This document shows, one piece after another, positions 1 through 12,120 of a stretch of 64,000 nucleotides of DNA (positions are counted from its first letter, which is position 1; each line of letters begins with the position of its first letter). The DNA lies in the NCBI GenBank assembly GCA_020283515.1, contig JAHZTW010000001.1, positions 253,079,738-253,143,737 of the forward strand, written 5' to 3'. Under the pieces are notes generated by a model, which saw nothing but the letters and a program-made list of their open reading frames with translations, was not told the origin of the DNA and made no database searches. Origin of the DNA: Alliaria petiolata (lineage: Eukaryota; Streptophyta; Magnoliopsida; Brassicales; Brassicaceae). Made by a program: the position numbers and the translations under genes.

Positions 1-1791
1 GTTGTCCTTTGTCTTCCCTTGGACATTGAGAACGGTGTTCATTATGTTCTCGAAAAAATTCTTCTCAATGTGCATCACATCTAGATTATGCCTCAATAAA
101 TGGTCCTTCCAATAAGGCAAGTCCCAAAAAATACTCTTCTTGTGCCAATTATGTAGGTCCCCACAAGCATTCACAGGATAATGCCCGTTACCACCACATT
201 CAACGGTCCTCTCTGCACCAAAATCTCTGAACTGAGTCAACGCATAATTTCCATCTAACTGAGGAGGTGGACCCTCAAATACTCGACGGTTCTTCCTAAA
301 CAACGTCGTGCTCCGACGATAAATATGGTCGCTTGGAAGAAATCGCCTATGACAATCAAACCAACACGTTTTTCTTCCGTGCTTCAATTGGAATGCATCT
401 GTGTTATCTTGACAAGAAGGGCATGCTAACCTTCCATGCGTTGTCCATCCAGATAACATCCCATATGCCGGAAAATCGCTAATAGTCCACATAAGTATTG
501 ACCGCATGAGAAAGTTCTGCTGACAAGAAACATCAAACGCCTCAACACCATCCTCCCATAACATTTGCAGCTCATAAATCAATGGTTGGAGAAATACATC
601 AAGTGATCTCTTTGGATGCTCTGGTCCAGGAACGAGAATGCTAAGGAACAAGAACTCTCGTCTCATGCACAAAGTTGGCGGTAAATTGTAAGGTGTAACA
701 ATTACCGGCCACAATGAATATTGCCTCCCATGCTTTTCAAATGGATTGAAACCATCAGTACATAATCCAAGGTAGACGTTCCTTGCCTCATACGCAAAAC
801 TCGGATACACAGATTGAAAATGTTTCCATGCTCTCGCATCTTAGGGATGATCAATTTTTCCATCTGTTGTGTTATGCTCTGCATGCCATCTCATTGCCCC
901 CGTTGTGCGCTCTGATTGATATAACCTCTTCAATCTCTCAGTTAATGGCAAATACCACATTTGTTTATGTGGGACTGGAACTCTTCCACTTGTTTCCTTA
1001 TACCGAGGTTTCCGACAAAATCGACATGTCGAACGGTTTTCATCCTCTCTCCAGTAGAGCATACAGTTGTCGATGCACACATCTATCATTTGATAGGGCA
1101 ATCCAAGGCCACCAACAAGTTTCTGTATCGCATAGTACGATTCAGGTGCAAGATTATCTTCAGGCAAAATATCTTTCACAAAATCTGCGATTGCATCCAC
1201 ACACTTTTCACTCAAATTGTAATCCGTCTTTATACCCATCATCCTAGTTGCAGCTGATAAAGGGGAATGTCCCTTTCTACAACCATCATATAACGGATGT
1301 TTAGCAGCGTCTAACATATCAAAGAACCTCCGAGCTTCTAAGTTAGGTTCTTCACCTCTATCTCCATACTCAGCAATCGATGGTATACTTTCACGAAACG
1401 CATCATTCACCATCTGAACATGACCTACAGTTTCTACTTGATCCGTTCTAGGTTCCTCTAAGTTATCTCCAACAAATTGTTCACTAGTACTAGCAATATC
1501 CACCATTGTATCATTTTCTCCATGATAATACCAAATCTTGTAACCCGCCACAAATCCATTACAATACAGGTGTGACCATACTTCCCTTATCACGATGAAT
1601 CTACGATTCCGACACTTTATACAAGGACAATAAATTTTACCGGATTTTATTGCTTTCGGCTGCATCGTCGCTAATCCCATGAATTCTTGCAAATCTTCTT
1701 TGTACTCTTCCGTGATAAGACCCGTTGCCGGAATTTGATGAGGCTTGTCCATCCATGATCGAAAATAATTATAGGGATCTGAAGAAGACAT
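1..1791 (-). pseudogene. CACTA (En/Spm) transposase, TNP2/transposase_21 type, one in-frame stop, runs off the left edge
   Basis: Reading leftward from the ATG at 1791, the frame opens with a transposase-associated domain (about residues 1-90) holding a CPCIKCRN cysteine motif and a SHLYCNGF motif. It continues as the TNP2/transposase_21 core, with LCTDGFNPFEKHG, CPSCQD and LDVMHIEKNFFENI motifs typical of plant CACTA transposases. Such proteins cut and paste CACTA elements by binding terminal and subterminal repeats. A TAA at 841-843, just after a DGKIDHP motif, interrupts the frame. The same frame then stays open for the remaining 840 bases to the edge, so there is one nonsense change and no frameshift within view. 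The rest of the gene lies outside. Family assignment is firm; activity would need read-through or another copy. Confidence 0.9.
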
Positions 1792-1877
1792 TTTTCAATA
1801 TTTTAGATGAAATATTTTTTTCTTTTGGTGTTCTTCTAGTGAATGAGAGAAGGGTGACTTGCATTTATAGAAAAATA

Positions 1878-2210
1878 TCAGCACATTTCCGACGGAATTC
1901 CCACGGATTTCCGACGGATTTCTGACATAATTCCAACGGCTATATAACGGCTATAATATTCAAACGGCTTTAAAATCCGTCGGAAACTTTTTACGAATTT
2001 CCGACGGAATCATATCCGTCGGAAATTACCGACGGATTTCCGACGGTCTCTTACTTTGTCACAATATGGTCGCAATTCCGTCGGAAATCCGTCGGAATTT
2101 GCCAACGGATATTTTCCATCGGAAATCCGTCGGAAATTCCCGACGAAATTCCGACGGAATCTTATCCGTCGAAAATTACCGACGGATTTCCGACGGTTTA
2201 TTCCTTTGTC
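1878..2210. repeat. CACTA subterminal repeat array (CCGACGGA / TCCGTCGG)
   Basis: Just upstream of the transposase start, many direct and inverted copies of a roughly 10-base motif (CCGACGGATT and its complement TCCGTCGGAA) fill about 330 bases. This is the usual subterminal transposase-binding region of CACTA elements, and it touches the transposase, so it belongs to the same element. No CACTACAA-type terminal repeat follows, so this end looks truncated or decayed. Confidence 0.75.
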
Positions 2211-2443
2211 ACGATAATTTTGATATTCGGCCCAATAGTTTGAGCATAAATGTTAACACTCCGATAGAAAAAAGAAATCATGATAGGCCCCCAATATTAT
2301 GCTCAAATTTTCCTTTTCCTATATACTGTAATTTTGAAGAAAGTAAATTTTCCTTCTCTGACCAAAAAAAAGAGTAAATTTTCCTTCTAAGATTCGAGGG
2401 AAAAAAAACAAAAAAAACTCCGGGTATAGAGTAAAGGAAAAAC

Positions 2444-2766
2444 ATGGAATCTGGCAGAGATCATAATTTCATTGCTAGTGAACAAGAATATCAGCCTTGG
2501 TGGCATTGACATCGTTGGCTATAATGGATATATGGGCAGTGATTGCAATCGTTCAACTCTATTCTCCTGCCGAGGATTTAGGTGTCCAGGAAATCGCAAT
2601 CATAACGAGCTTAGGATTGATGTTTGGTATTTTGGGTTGCATACCAAAAATTTCATGGATGTCCTTCTTTGGTACCCTATGTGTCTTCCTGATCTTCGTG
2701 TGTATCATCAACACTTGTGAACAACGACGAGGTCATCATCATCGCAAGCCTCTTCTTCCAGTTTAA
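2444..2766 (+). CDS. Small hydrophobic membrane protein, hypothetical, possibly frameshifted
   Basis: I do not recognise this protein family. An ORF from the ATG at 2524 to the stop at 2764-2766 encodes 80 residues with two strongly hydrophobic stretches, one around EIAIITSLGLMFGILGC and one around FFGTLCVFLIFVCII, and a basic His/Arg-rich tail ending KPLLPV. This is a plausible two-span membrane protein. A different frame starting at ATG 2444 gives 21 hydrophilic residues (MESGRDHNFIASEQEYQ...) and stops at 2509. Joining the two needs a one- or two-base shift near 2490, so the pair may be one gene with an indel, or the upstream ORF may be chance. A purine-rich leader precedes 2444. Expression is unknown. 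Confidence 0.4.
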
Positions 2767-3089
2767 CTCTCTTTTTGTTCTCTGGTGAACCTTGTGAATT
2801 CTTGATATATATTATCACTTATATCTCTGATTATTTGATAACCATGTCGGTCTTTATTGGTCATTCTTGAATGTTTACATTGATGTACGGATTGGTTTGA
2901 GTTGCTAGCTAACTAATTTTTGGATCGAAGCTTAGTACGTACAAAAATTACAGATCCTTCTACATCAAACATTAAGAATATGTTATTGCAATTGTATCTC
3001 TATCAGTGGCTAGCTAAAAAAAAAAATTTAATGGAAGAATATGTTGTTACTTTTATTAAGATACAAAAATGGTTAAACATTACACGCTT

Positions 3090-3370
3090 CATATCAAGTT
3101 TATTCTAAAATTTGTTAGTTCCAAACATCCAAAATCTCGAGTTCACTCGACATTGGACTAGACCAATTTGATCCAGTTGACTTTTGTATCAGATTCTGTA
3201 TTGAAACTCGAAACGATAATATTGGGTAAAAGGGCTGCTAGTTACGATATATCGCATAACTATATGTATGTGTCCAGTGAACTCATTGCTTCACCTACCA
3301 TGTTGTAGGTACAAACAACCAATTAGATGTCTTGAATTACGAAGAGTTATAAAGAAGGAAGAGTAGGTTA
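3090..3370. repeat. Diverged direct repeat, copy A
   Basis: From TTTGTTAGTTCCAAA through the GACTAGACCAATTTGATCC block to a purine-rich AAGAAGGAAGAGTAG, this segment is repeated at 4005-4295 in the same orientation, about 0.9 kb away. The copies differ by many substitutions and short indels, so this is an old tandem or segmental duplication of unknown nature. Confidence 0.75.
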
Positions 3371-3419
3371 GTGGAATTGGGTGGTACGACACACAATGGG
3401 ATATATTACCATCAGACAA

Positions 3420-3720
3420 CAAGAATGCAGAAGAAGTTTGTCAGTTCTACATGCAAAATTGGACGGGCTAATTTGGGCAATAACATGCCTAATGGATAAA
3501 CGGATCCAAAGAGTTTGTATCGAGATGGACAGCTCAAATTTGATCTAGATGATCGATAACTCCGTAGATTGGCCGGCCTTTTGATCAGAGTTAGATTACT
3601 TGTATACGCTTAAGATCTCTTTTGATGAATGTGTTGTTCGGTTTATTTTTCGAAGGCAAAATGTATGTGTTGATGTTCTTGCTAAAGGGGTAAAAGCACT
3701 AGGTCTTTTTATCTTTTTCA
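3420..3720 (+). pseudogene. RNase H-like (RVT_3) relic of a LINE-type retroelement
   Basis: One forward frame reads a decayed RNase H fold of the kind found at the C-terminus of plant non-LTR retroelement proteins. It has a LHAKLDGLIWAITCLMD helix segment, a CIEMDSSNLI strand with the acidic residue, a DNSVDWPAF segment and a final RRQNVCVDVLAKG motif equivalent to the usual 'R..N..AD.LAK'. Two in-frame stops (after SSNLI and after DWPAF) and no upstream reverse transcriptase make it a relic. Confidence 0.65.
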
Positions 3721-4004
3721 TGTAAGTTAGAATCATTTAATAGAAGCGGAATCTGTGAAATTCTTAACCAAACTTAATTTAATTTATGGTTGTTAGTTGG
3801 GAAAAAAATATATATGTATTCACTAATATATTCATGTAGTTGAAAAAAAAAATATTCACTAATATATTCATGCAAAGATCTTCAAGATATTCTAGATATA
3901 TTGGATACCATACTAAATTTATATCAACTTTATATCAATTTTATACTAAATTCACTAATATATTCATGCAAAGATCTTCAAGATATTCATGCAAAGATTT
4001 TCAT

Positions 4005-4295
4005 ATCAACTTTATACTAAATTTGTTAGTTCCAAAAATCCAAAATTTCGAATTCAATCAACATTAGACTAGACCAATTTGATCCAGTTGACATTTCAAA
4101 TTCTACATGCATGTCAGATTCTGCATTCAAACTCGAAACGATGATATTGAATAAAAGCGGCTGCTAGTAACTATCAACGATATCGTATAACTAAATGTAT
4201 ATCCAATCGACTCAATGTTTTACCTACCATGTTGTAGTAACAACCAATTAGAAGTCTTAAATTACGAAGAGTTCTAAAGAAGGAAGAGTAGATTA
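4005..4295. repeat. Diverged direct repeat, copy B
   Basis: Second copy of the block at 3090-3370. Shared landmarks, in order, are TTTGTTAGTTCCAAA, GACTAGACCAATTTGATCC, AAACTCGAAACGAT, ACCTACCATGTTGTAG and AAGAAGGAAGAGTAG. A smaller 37-base direct repeat (TTCACTAATATATTCATGCA...) sits beside it at 3854-3890 and 3951-3988. Confidence 0.75.
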
Positions 4296-5863
4296 TAAAG
4301 AGTATGACCACATGCAGACATGTGACTCAACGACTCCATTACCAATAGTCGTAGAGAAGTCTCTCTTCTCGACCTCACGCAAACCATAAAGGGCGGCTTT
4401 ATGATGATTTTTTGTGACTTACAAAATAAAATTATAAAAGTATGGTAAATCACAAAAAAAAAATTAATAGAACTGGATTACCAATTCAAAGTAGGCACAT
4501 CGTTGTAACAACTGGATTAACATATTCCGATTTTGCATTTAGTGAACCATATAGTGCATATGAAAAGGATCATGCGGCGGACTCTGCGTGAAAACGGGTT
4601 TGGGCTATGATCACATGAATGTCTTCTTTTTTTTTACTGTCAGGATCACATGAAATATTTTGGGATCTAACCATTTTATTGGGAATAAATATAGTTATCC
4701 AATTGATGTCAATTTAGTTTAGAATGCTCAAATCAACTTTGCTTCGAACTAGAGTTCTGTGAGCTTTTTATTGGTCGAAATCATTAAGCTTTTTTTTTTT
4801 TTTGGGAATATAAAATCCACAAGATCATGTAAATCAGACTTCCAACAAATGTCATAAAATAAATGAGAGCTGGAGAGGCATCTCGGATCGGAAGCAGATA
4901 AACAATTATTTTAGTAGTTTTTAGTGAATTTAAAATTAAGCATAATAAATACATGTATTAACAAACAAAGAAAATGCATTATTGGCAAATCATGACCCCA
5001 CGTCAACTGGAGTTGCACGGAAAGTCAACAACGTACTTTTGCGTATCGCTTCCTCCCAAAGCTTGAGATATTATTCTCTATTTGAAATTATAATAAATCC
5101 CACGGATTTAATTAATTAACTACATAAATAAGGAAACATTATTTTTTAGTTATTAGAAATACTTCATTTTAACAAAACTCTAGTATGACAACTAGAATTA
5201 TTTTCAATCATCCCCACTCCTTTCGTATTTTTACCTCATAGAAATGAATAAATTTGACTAAGCCGAACTTTTCTTTATATTGCCTAATTTTCTGGTCACC
5301 TATTTCGGTTTATTGATTTTCATATTGATCATGCCATTAAACTCGTAGTTTCTAGGAAGCTGTTTCTCTTTGTTAACAATATTAAAGTGTACAGATTTTT
5401 AGGTGACTTCATTAGACAGCAATTACGTGTCAAATTGTTATGGCAGCATTTATTGACCTTTTGCAATTGTTATATACGTATAATAAAGATTTTATTAAAT
5501 GTTCAATAAGTGTCATTATGTAGTACACTTATTTGACGTGATCTCATTATCTATTGAAGGTACGGCCAAACTATTAGGTTTCTGTATTCGATCAGGCACA
5601 TGTCGTGTATATCATACACACAAAAGAAATGTCATTACTGTATATTAAAGGCAATGCTAAGTTACGTAACTAATTTTTATACATCTACAAATAAACAGCT
5701 AATATTATTCGAAATTAAAATGTTTTTCTTTTGTATATTTACTGGAAGTTTGGTACGAAACAAAACAAATATGAATCAATGAAATGAACTCTCTGATTCC
5801 TATGACCCAGTTGAAAAAAATGAAGATGTAGAAAACAAAAACAAAACAATTTGTAATATTTTT

Positions 5864-8503
5864 CTATTGATTTTTGTTGTTTCTTTCGCCGTCATGGTGA
5901 TTCGAACCACTGATCATAGAAGAAATAACGGCTGCAAGAGCCGCGGTAAAATTCGGATCAGCGGTGAGTGCGGTTATTGTATCAGCCACCGCGTTCGGCT
6001 GCGAAAACGCCACCGCGTTCGGCTGCGAAAACGCCGCCGACGGAGAGCCACCGGAAAACTGCAGCCCCGAGAATTTGGATTGGTTATACAATGCCTGACC
6101 TATTACGTGAGGTAACATACCCGGGGGTAAATTTGTCATTTGCTGTTGCTGCTGTTGTTGCTGCGACCGCTGCATCATTAAGTTGTGGTTGGTAGCGGCG
6201 GCTGTAGAAGGGGAGGAGCTGGAACCATTAGGAGGCGGAGGTGCGTGGGTGAGGTCTAATGTGACTGTAGGGAACGGTGCGGAGGCTGAGATTGTAGCCA
6301 TGCTTGTGGAGCAAGGAAGAACTGCCCTAGCTAGTAAATTGGTAGGGTTCATCATCCCGTCGTGACTAGACATTGATCCAGATAGCAACATGTTGGCGGC
6401 GGCTGTGGTGGTGGAAGCCATGGCCACCGCGGCCGGCGGCAACGGATGGCTGTGGTTTCCCTCGTAGGTCGTTATCAGAATCGATCTGTCCTCCGCACAA
6501 CGTTGAACCTATGAAATATCATTTAGGACCACGATTATTAACCAACTATTCAAACATAAATGAGGATGTTTGCATAGAGTGTTCGTGCTGAGATTGGAAA
6601 GGCGAATGAGAAGTAAAAAAAATGCTAACAAGAATTGCCGAGCTAAGTCATTTGAACCAGGTGATGTGGTAAACATTCGAAAGCTCTAATGTTTTTAGAC
6701 TAAGAACATGTCATGTATTTTTAGTCTAATTGTTAAATTTTTACAAGATTGCAAAACTAACTCGTTTCTTTTGTTGCCCGTCTATAATTCAGCAGCACTA
6801 GAACAAACCATTAAATTACATGTCACGGTCTCCAAAACTAGTTCGGTATTGAATAGTTTTAAGCTTATATCCGATTTAAATTGTTGACAAAAACAAAAAC
6901 AAAAAACAAATATCTTAGAAGAGGCAATAACGTACTTGTTTGCGAACGGGACAACCCGTGGCCATCGTACACCGGTAATAAGCCCGTGGACAAGGATTCC
7001 CTTTCGCCATCTTCTGGCCGTACTTTCTCCATTGACATCCATCGCTTATCTATAAAAGCATAAGTACAAACATAATTAGTCTTTTTAGCGTATAGTTTTA
7101 AGTATCTTCTGATGTAAGTCTACTTGAATCGACCATAAAGTATTAACTAAATCAAGTAGTACTAACCATGGGAGCTTCTGATCGGGCACGAACCGAGACA
7201 CGGGCTTTCCTCATCGTAGCCTCAGCGGATTGATCAAACGTCGATGGACTACTATTATTCACTTTCTGAACTTTGTTAGACTCGGTTTCGGGGCTTTCTT
7301 CACGCCCAAGTCTCTTTCCGTCCCTTACTTCGTTACTACGCCTCTCCGCCGGAGAAGAACCGCCCGAACGAGTTCTATCTTCTGATGAAGAATTCGACGC
7401 ATCCTCGGCCTCGCCCGCTGCTCTCGAAGGGCCTAGATCGATAAATTGCCTCGGTACTATCGTCTCCTCAGGCTTTCCAGCAGCCTCTATTGCCTAATCA
7501 TATATATATAGGTTCACTCAATGTTAATTGCCTAATCACTTAGGATATAAATTACATGCACTTGTGGTTAATGATTCAATTATAAAATTACCTTGTTCTG
7601 TTGTTGTTGTTGCTGTTGCATTAGTGAAACAAGATGCATCTGAAGTGAAGTGTAATTGTTGCTCACTTGTGTAAGCAATTCTTTAAGCTTTTGATTCTCC
7701 ATAGTCGTTTTCTTCAGCTCATCTTGTAACTTAACCAACTGTGATTAACATTTAAAAAAGAAAAGAAAACAATAGTATTAAACTAAACCGGTTTGAAACA
7801 TCTATAAACCAAATACAATATTAACTACGTACGAACGCTCGGTAAAATTAATTTACCTCATTTTTTGCACGCTTCTCTTCCATTTCGGAAGATTCTCCAT
7901 CGTCGATCACTGATTGATCACTCCCGGTATTACCCGTGGTTCGAAGATTCAAACCCGTCTATTCAAAAATAAAATTCACAAATAATAAGATTTAATAAAT
8001 GATTTGGAATTCGTATTTGACATTCAAATTTGAATCCGAATCATTAATCACGGCACATTAATTAAAAAAAAAAAAAATCGGTGTGTAATTCATATTTTTT
8101 CAAGTATACGATTTATCGGAAAAGTTGTTCTTACATTAACGTCCGTTCGATCATCTTGTTCCTCCTTCTTAACGCGAAATCCGTCGTCAACGTCGTCGCG
8201 ACAAACCCTAGATTTCTTATCGGAGAAAAAATCCACTTCGCCGGGAACTTGACGGTCGTTTTCTCCGACGGCTCCACTCGAAAAATCATCATCATCACGG
8301 TCACGAATACCGGAGAGACTCACCGGAAACCTAAATCCGCCTCCTGCGGACGATATTTTCGTCTTCTGATCATCGTCGTCGTCGCCAATTCTAGACATCG
8401 TCAATGGATTCGAAAAGCGGCGGTGATCGTTATCAAAACGATTAGGGTTTATGAGATCGAGAGAAGATGAATCAAGAGTGAGACCAGACCACCCTCTGTC
8501 CAT
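5864..8503 (-). CDS. WRKY6: WRKY transcription factor, WRKY6 orthologue (group IIb)
   Basis: Six exons on the minus strand, all GT-AG: 8135-8503, 7857-7958, 7592-7738, 7167-7493, 6936-7049 and 5864-6508, giving 567 residues against about 553 in A. thaliana WRKY6. The N-terminus (MDRGWSGLTLDSSSLDL) is diagnostic. Residues about 157-206 form a leucine-zipper coiled coil ending in a glutamine run. The WRKYGQK heptad lies at 322-328, with zinc ligands C342, C348, H372 and H374 (C-x5-C-x23-H-x-H). The intron after VRKQ is the position typical of groups IIa and IIb. The protein binds W-boxes in the nucleus; the A. thaliana gene acts in senescence, defence and phosphate or boron starvation, including repression of PHO1. 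An eight-residue duplication near the C-terminus (FSQPNAVA twice) looks lineage-specific. Identification is firm. Confidence 0.96.
5988..6037. repeat. 24-bp tandem duplication in the last WRKY6 exon
   Basis: The block CCACCGCGTTCGGCTGCGAA plus AACG occurs twice in tandem and encodes FSQPNAVA twice. It keeps the reading frame and lies in the serine/glutamine-rich C-terminal region, outside the DNA-binding domain. Confidence 0.85.
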
Positions 8504-8596
8504 AAATAGAAAAATAAGATCACGAGATTAACGAAAGGAGAAAGATTGTTAAAGAGAGATAGAGAAAATGAATTTTTTTTTTTTTTGGTTTGGTTT

Positions 8597-8626
8597 AGAG
8601 AGAGAGAGAGAGAAAGAGAGAGAGAG
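8597..8626. repeat. GA microsatellite in the WRKY6 5' leader
   Basis: A (GA)n run with one interruption lies about 100 bases upstream of the WRKY6 start codon, so it reads as a CT-rich tract on the transcribed strand. Such tracts are common in plant 5' untranslated regions and core promoters. Confidence 0.7.
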
Positions 8627-11600
8627 TTTGTGAAGTCTTCTGCCAGAACATTAGACTCTCCTATAAAAAGGGTTTGGGACGTGGACCGATTTTTTCTTTC
8701 TTTCGTTACATTGTTTCTTTTTTTAATAAATGTACTTTGATTTTATTTTCCGAAGACTTTTGGAAACAAATGGGAGATTTTACGTCAGATCCTGCGTCAT
8801 GCCGGGTCCTAACCCGATCCCATAATTCACCCGGATTCTGTGCCCGTTTCATTTTCATGGAAATTGTCAAATTGATACTTCTTTTTTCGTCTAATATATC
8901 ATTTGAAAAAATAAATTTAGTTTATTATCTTTTTTTGATGTAGCTTCTCCACATTATATAAAAATATTATAGAGGCGATTTTATTATATTCATGATGAAT
9001 ACATATATTTTTAACATCTATGATCACAACAAACAGCTCCATCTCTATCTATCATGTTAAAAAAAAATCGATAAATTTATTTCTATTAATTTACATAAAT
9101 TTACATTAATAAACTATTAGACGAGGATATTTTCAAAACCTTTTTATTTGTATTTTTTTAAAAAAATTGATATTGTTTTTTAATTATCATTGTACATGAT
9201 TTCATATAGATTAAGAAAAACATTAAATTTTATGTTTATCCCTAGTTAATATATTATTTTAGTTGATATGAGTAATTAATAAGATAAAAGTATAGGAATA
9301 AAACTGGAAATTTTGTCACAAATTTGTATTGAAAAATGAAAATTATAATTATTTTAAAACAGAAAAATAAGTTCAAACGACAATTAATAAAAAGACGGAG
9401 AGATTACTTCTTTACCATGTTACTCTATAAAAAAATTAATTCCAGTTATTTTTCCCCAAAAACAAAAAAAAAGAACCGGGTCGAGTAGTATGATCCGACA
9501 ACTCGGATTTTATTTAATTTTTTGATGTCAAAATCACGAGAAAATGGTTATGTGGCGCAATGGTCTTCATACTTTAAAGTTTAAATTTCATCAAGAAAGC
9601 GCATTGACTAGTTCCGCGCTTGTTCAAAGGGACGAAAAGTTTGATCCACCGCCCCGTTTACTGCGGCGCGTTCCACGTGATTATCTCTTCCTTTTCTTAT
9701 TTCTTTTTTTTTTATTAAATTATCATTTATCAAAATACAAAAACAGTTGGAAAAATAAAAGAGAGAGCGAGAGTCAACGATTTTGACGGCCCGGCTTGTT
9801 ATAGTCTGGCTGGAGACCGGGTGCTTCGGTCTTTCGGTCTTACTTCCGTGGGCGGCTGGGTCCCACCCATGTTATAGACAAAAAAAATCTTGCCATTTAG
9901 AAAATTATAAATTTGACCAATTTTTCTGTGATATATTGTTATAAAAGTACGGGGCCCTTAATCTCTTTTTTTTTTGTAATTAAAACTCGTTGTTATCTTT
10001 GTTGCTTAACACCGACTTATTTTTGTTAATCATGGTTACCACATGTGATTTGAGAAAATGTTGTACCCCGTTGAAAATTATTATAGAATCCTTCTATAAA
10101 CGAAAAAATCAAGTCTAGAAGAACCTGATGATAGTACATTTTGTTTACATTAATATAACAAACAACAACAAAAAAAACAATTGGTAATTCGTCGTATGGA
10201 AAAAAGCAAATTCGTAGGTTTGTTGTACTCGTAGAGCTATAAATAAAACTTTACATGGAATTTTGTAAATATAAAATAAATTTTTATTAGAGGGAATGAT
10301 ACCATATATTTCTTCCACTAATATTTGACTGGTGGAAAGATTTCTTATGAAATACACAATTAATACAAAAAAGTGATTCGTGGATTTAAAACAAATCAAA
10401 GTTAAAAAATTTAATAAATGAAAAATAATGTACGATGATTAAAAAGTATATAAAAAAATATGATTTTTTGGTAATTTGTGAAAACTTAAATTTATAATTA
10501 AAAGAAAAAAAACTATGTAAATTTTATTTTATATTAATTAAGTATATTAAAAATTCAAAAAAGTTTAAAATTATAATATTATTTAGTATTTGATCCAGAG
10601 ATATTAATCCGATATACATCGTTAAAAGTAATATAATAATCTTTTTGGGTTATTTTTTGCTGCCATATACTTTTATCCCTAGTTCTCTTTTATAAAATTT
10701 TTTTTGTCGATCTTCTAATGATTAAAATAATCAGATCAGAATGATTACAACATAAAATCACCAACCAAATAAGGTATAAAATAAAAATGATGATGTGCAA
10801 TTTAAGATTTAAAAGTAAACTTAAATAACTAGATAATGAAGAAACGTGTCACTGTATCTGACATGACATTTTAATTAAAAAAATTGAGAAGATAATAATT
10901 TTTTAAAAAAAATTTGAGTCCACACACGAAGACATAAGAGAGCAAGAAAGACAGAGAGAACTTGTTTCTATTTAAAATAAAACTGAAAGCTTTAACGGGC
11001 TCCCACGTATTGACAAAACTCAAAAGAGATGTAGATCTCGGGGAGTTTTGGTTAGCATGTTGACTGTCTACCGGAACGACCGAGTCATTAGCTTTGACAT
11101 TTTTTTTTGCCTTTTCGTTTTCTCTCTAATCGTATATAAATAATTAATATTTCAAAGATTTATTTAAGAGTAAATCCTTTTATTTTCTTCTGACCTTTTT
11201 GGCACTTTTCTCCGTCCCTCGTGTTAATATTACCTCTAATTTGGGGAAACCTTTTTTATCATTTGTTTTTTACTTTTTTTCCATCTTTTATCATTAGTTT
11301 TTTATTTTCTTTTAATAAAAATGTAAATCAGCTGCATTTTATGTTAATTTTTTTCTTCTAAAACATGTAAGAGAATTAATCTGCATATCGCAATGAGAAA
11401 TAAAGTTGCGGCAATTTTTGTTGTTGTTGACATTATTAATTGATCGAATTATTAATCTCCTCTAGATCAATTTAGAAGCCGCAAATCTGATTCGGTTTAT
11501 TAATTAAATTATTTCTTCAGATCAACTTGTTAGTAGTTTTATTTTTAAAAAGGTTTCTTCTTCATCAAGAACTCTCTACTAAAGTTTACAGTGCTTATAG

Positions 11601-11929
11601 TAAACAAACTTTGTTACAAAGCCGAGCTTGAGCATATACATATAAAATATTAATATAGGGTCTATAATTTTTGAAAAAAAATTAGAACCCAACTTGGTTA
11701 TAGATCCAATTATTTTTTTATATCTATTTTGTTTTTTTTTACCGTCTATTTTCTTTTTCATTACAAACTCAAATGGGTTAATATATAATTGGAATTATAA
11801 TCCCAACACTCATACAATATATTCGATTGGTAACCTAAAACGATATAAATTTTTTAGCGGTAAGCTGGATCTTTTAGCGGTAAGCTGGAGTGATAAGTGT
11901 TTATGAAATAGTTGAAAACTGTATGTTGG

Positions 11930-12120
11930 GATATCAATGCAAGTCCGACATCGGAAGTTTAGACAGTAATTGTCTAATATATAAGTAATGTCCAACTCTG
12001 ATTATTATGAGGCTTTTTGGGAAGGAGTCCAAAAACAAATCCGTGCGGGCTTTGCCATCTGGACCCAAAGCGGACAATATCATACTAATGGAAAGTTGGA
12101 CATGGACTTGAAAAACACAA
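11930..12120 (+). repeat. Dispersed-repeat fragment with USE-like and TATA motifs
   Basis: GTCCGACATCG at 11943-11953 differs by one base from the plant snRNA upstream sequence element RTCCCACATCG. A TATATAA follows at about 11978-11984, leaving roughly 24 bases between them, the spacing described for Pol III-type plant snRNA genes. Downstream, ACCCAAAGCGGACAATATC resembles a block I recall from dispersed plant LTR or TRIM-like repeats carrying a TCCCACATCGG motif. I therefore read this as a repeat-family fragment rather than a U-snRNA gene; no snRNA body is recognisable. Confidence 0.45.

Larger units (their letters stand above)
2767..5863. other. AT-rich spacer between the CACTA/small ORF and WRKY6
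   Basis: No intact gene is visible. The stretch contains a diverged direct repeat (3090-3370 and 4005-4295) and a decayed RNase H-like coding relic (3420-3720), both listed separately. The right-hand part must include the 3' untranslated region of WRKY6, which reads leftward and stops at 5864. Confidence 0.7.

Noticed and set aside
9543..9600. tRNA-like TGTGGCGCAATGG followed by a T/A-rich B-box-like stretch
   Set aside because: The B-box match is too poor to support a SINE or tRNA.
11930..12120. U6 or other U-snRNA gene
   Set aside because: Promoter-like motifs are present, but the downstream sequence contains no snRNA body.
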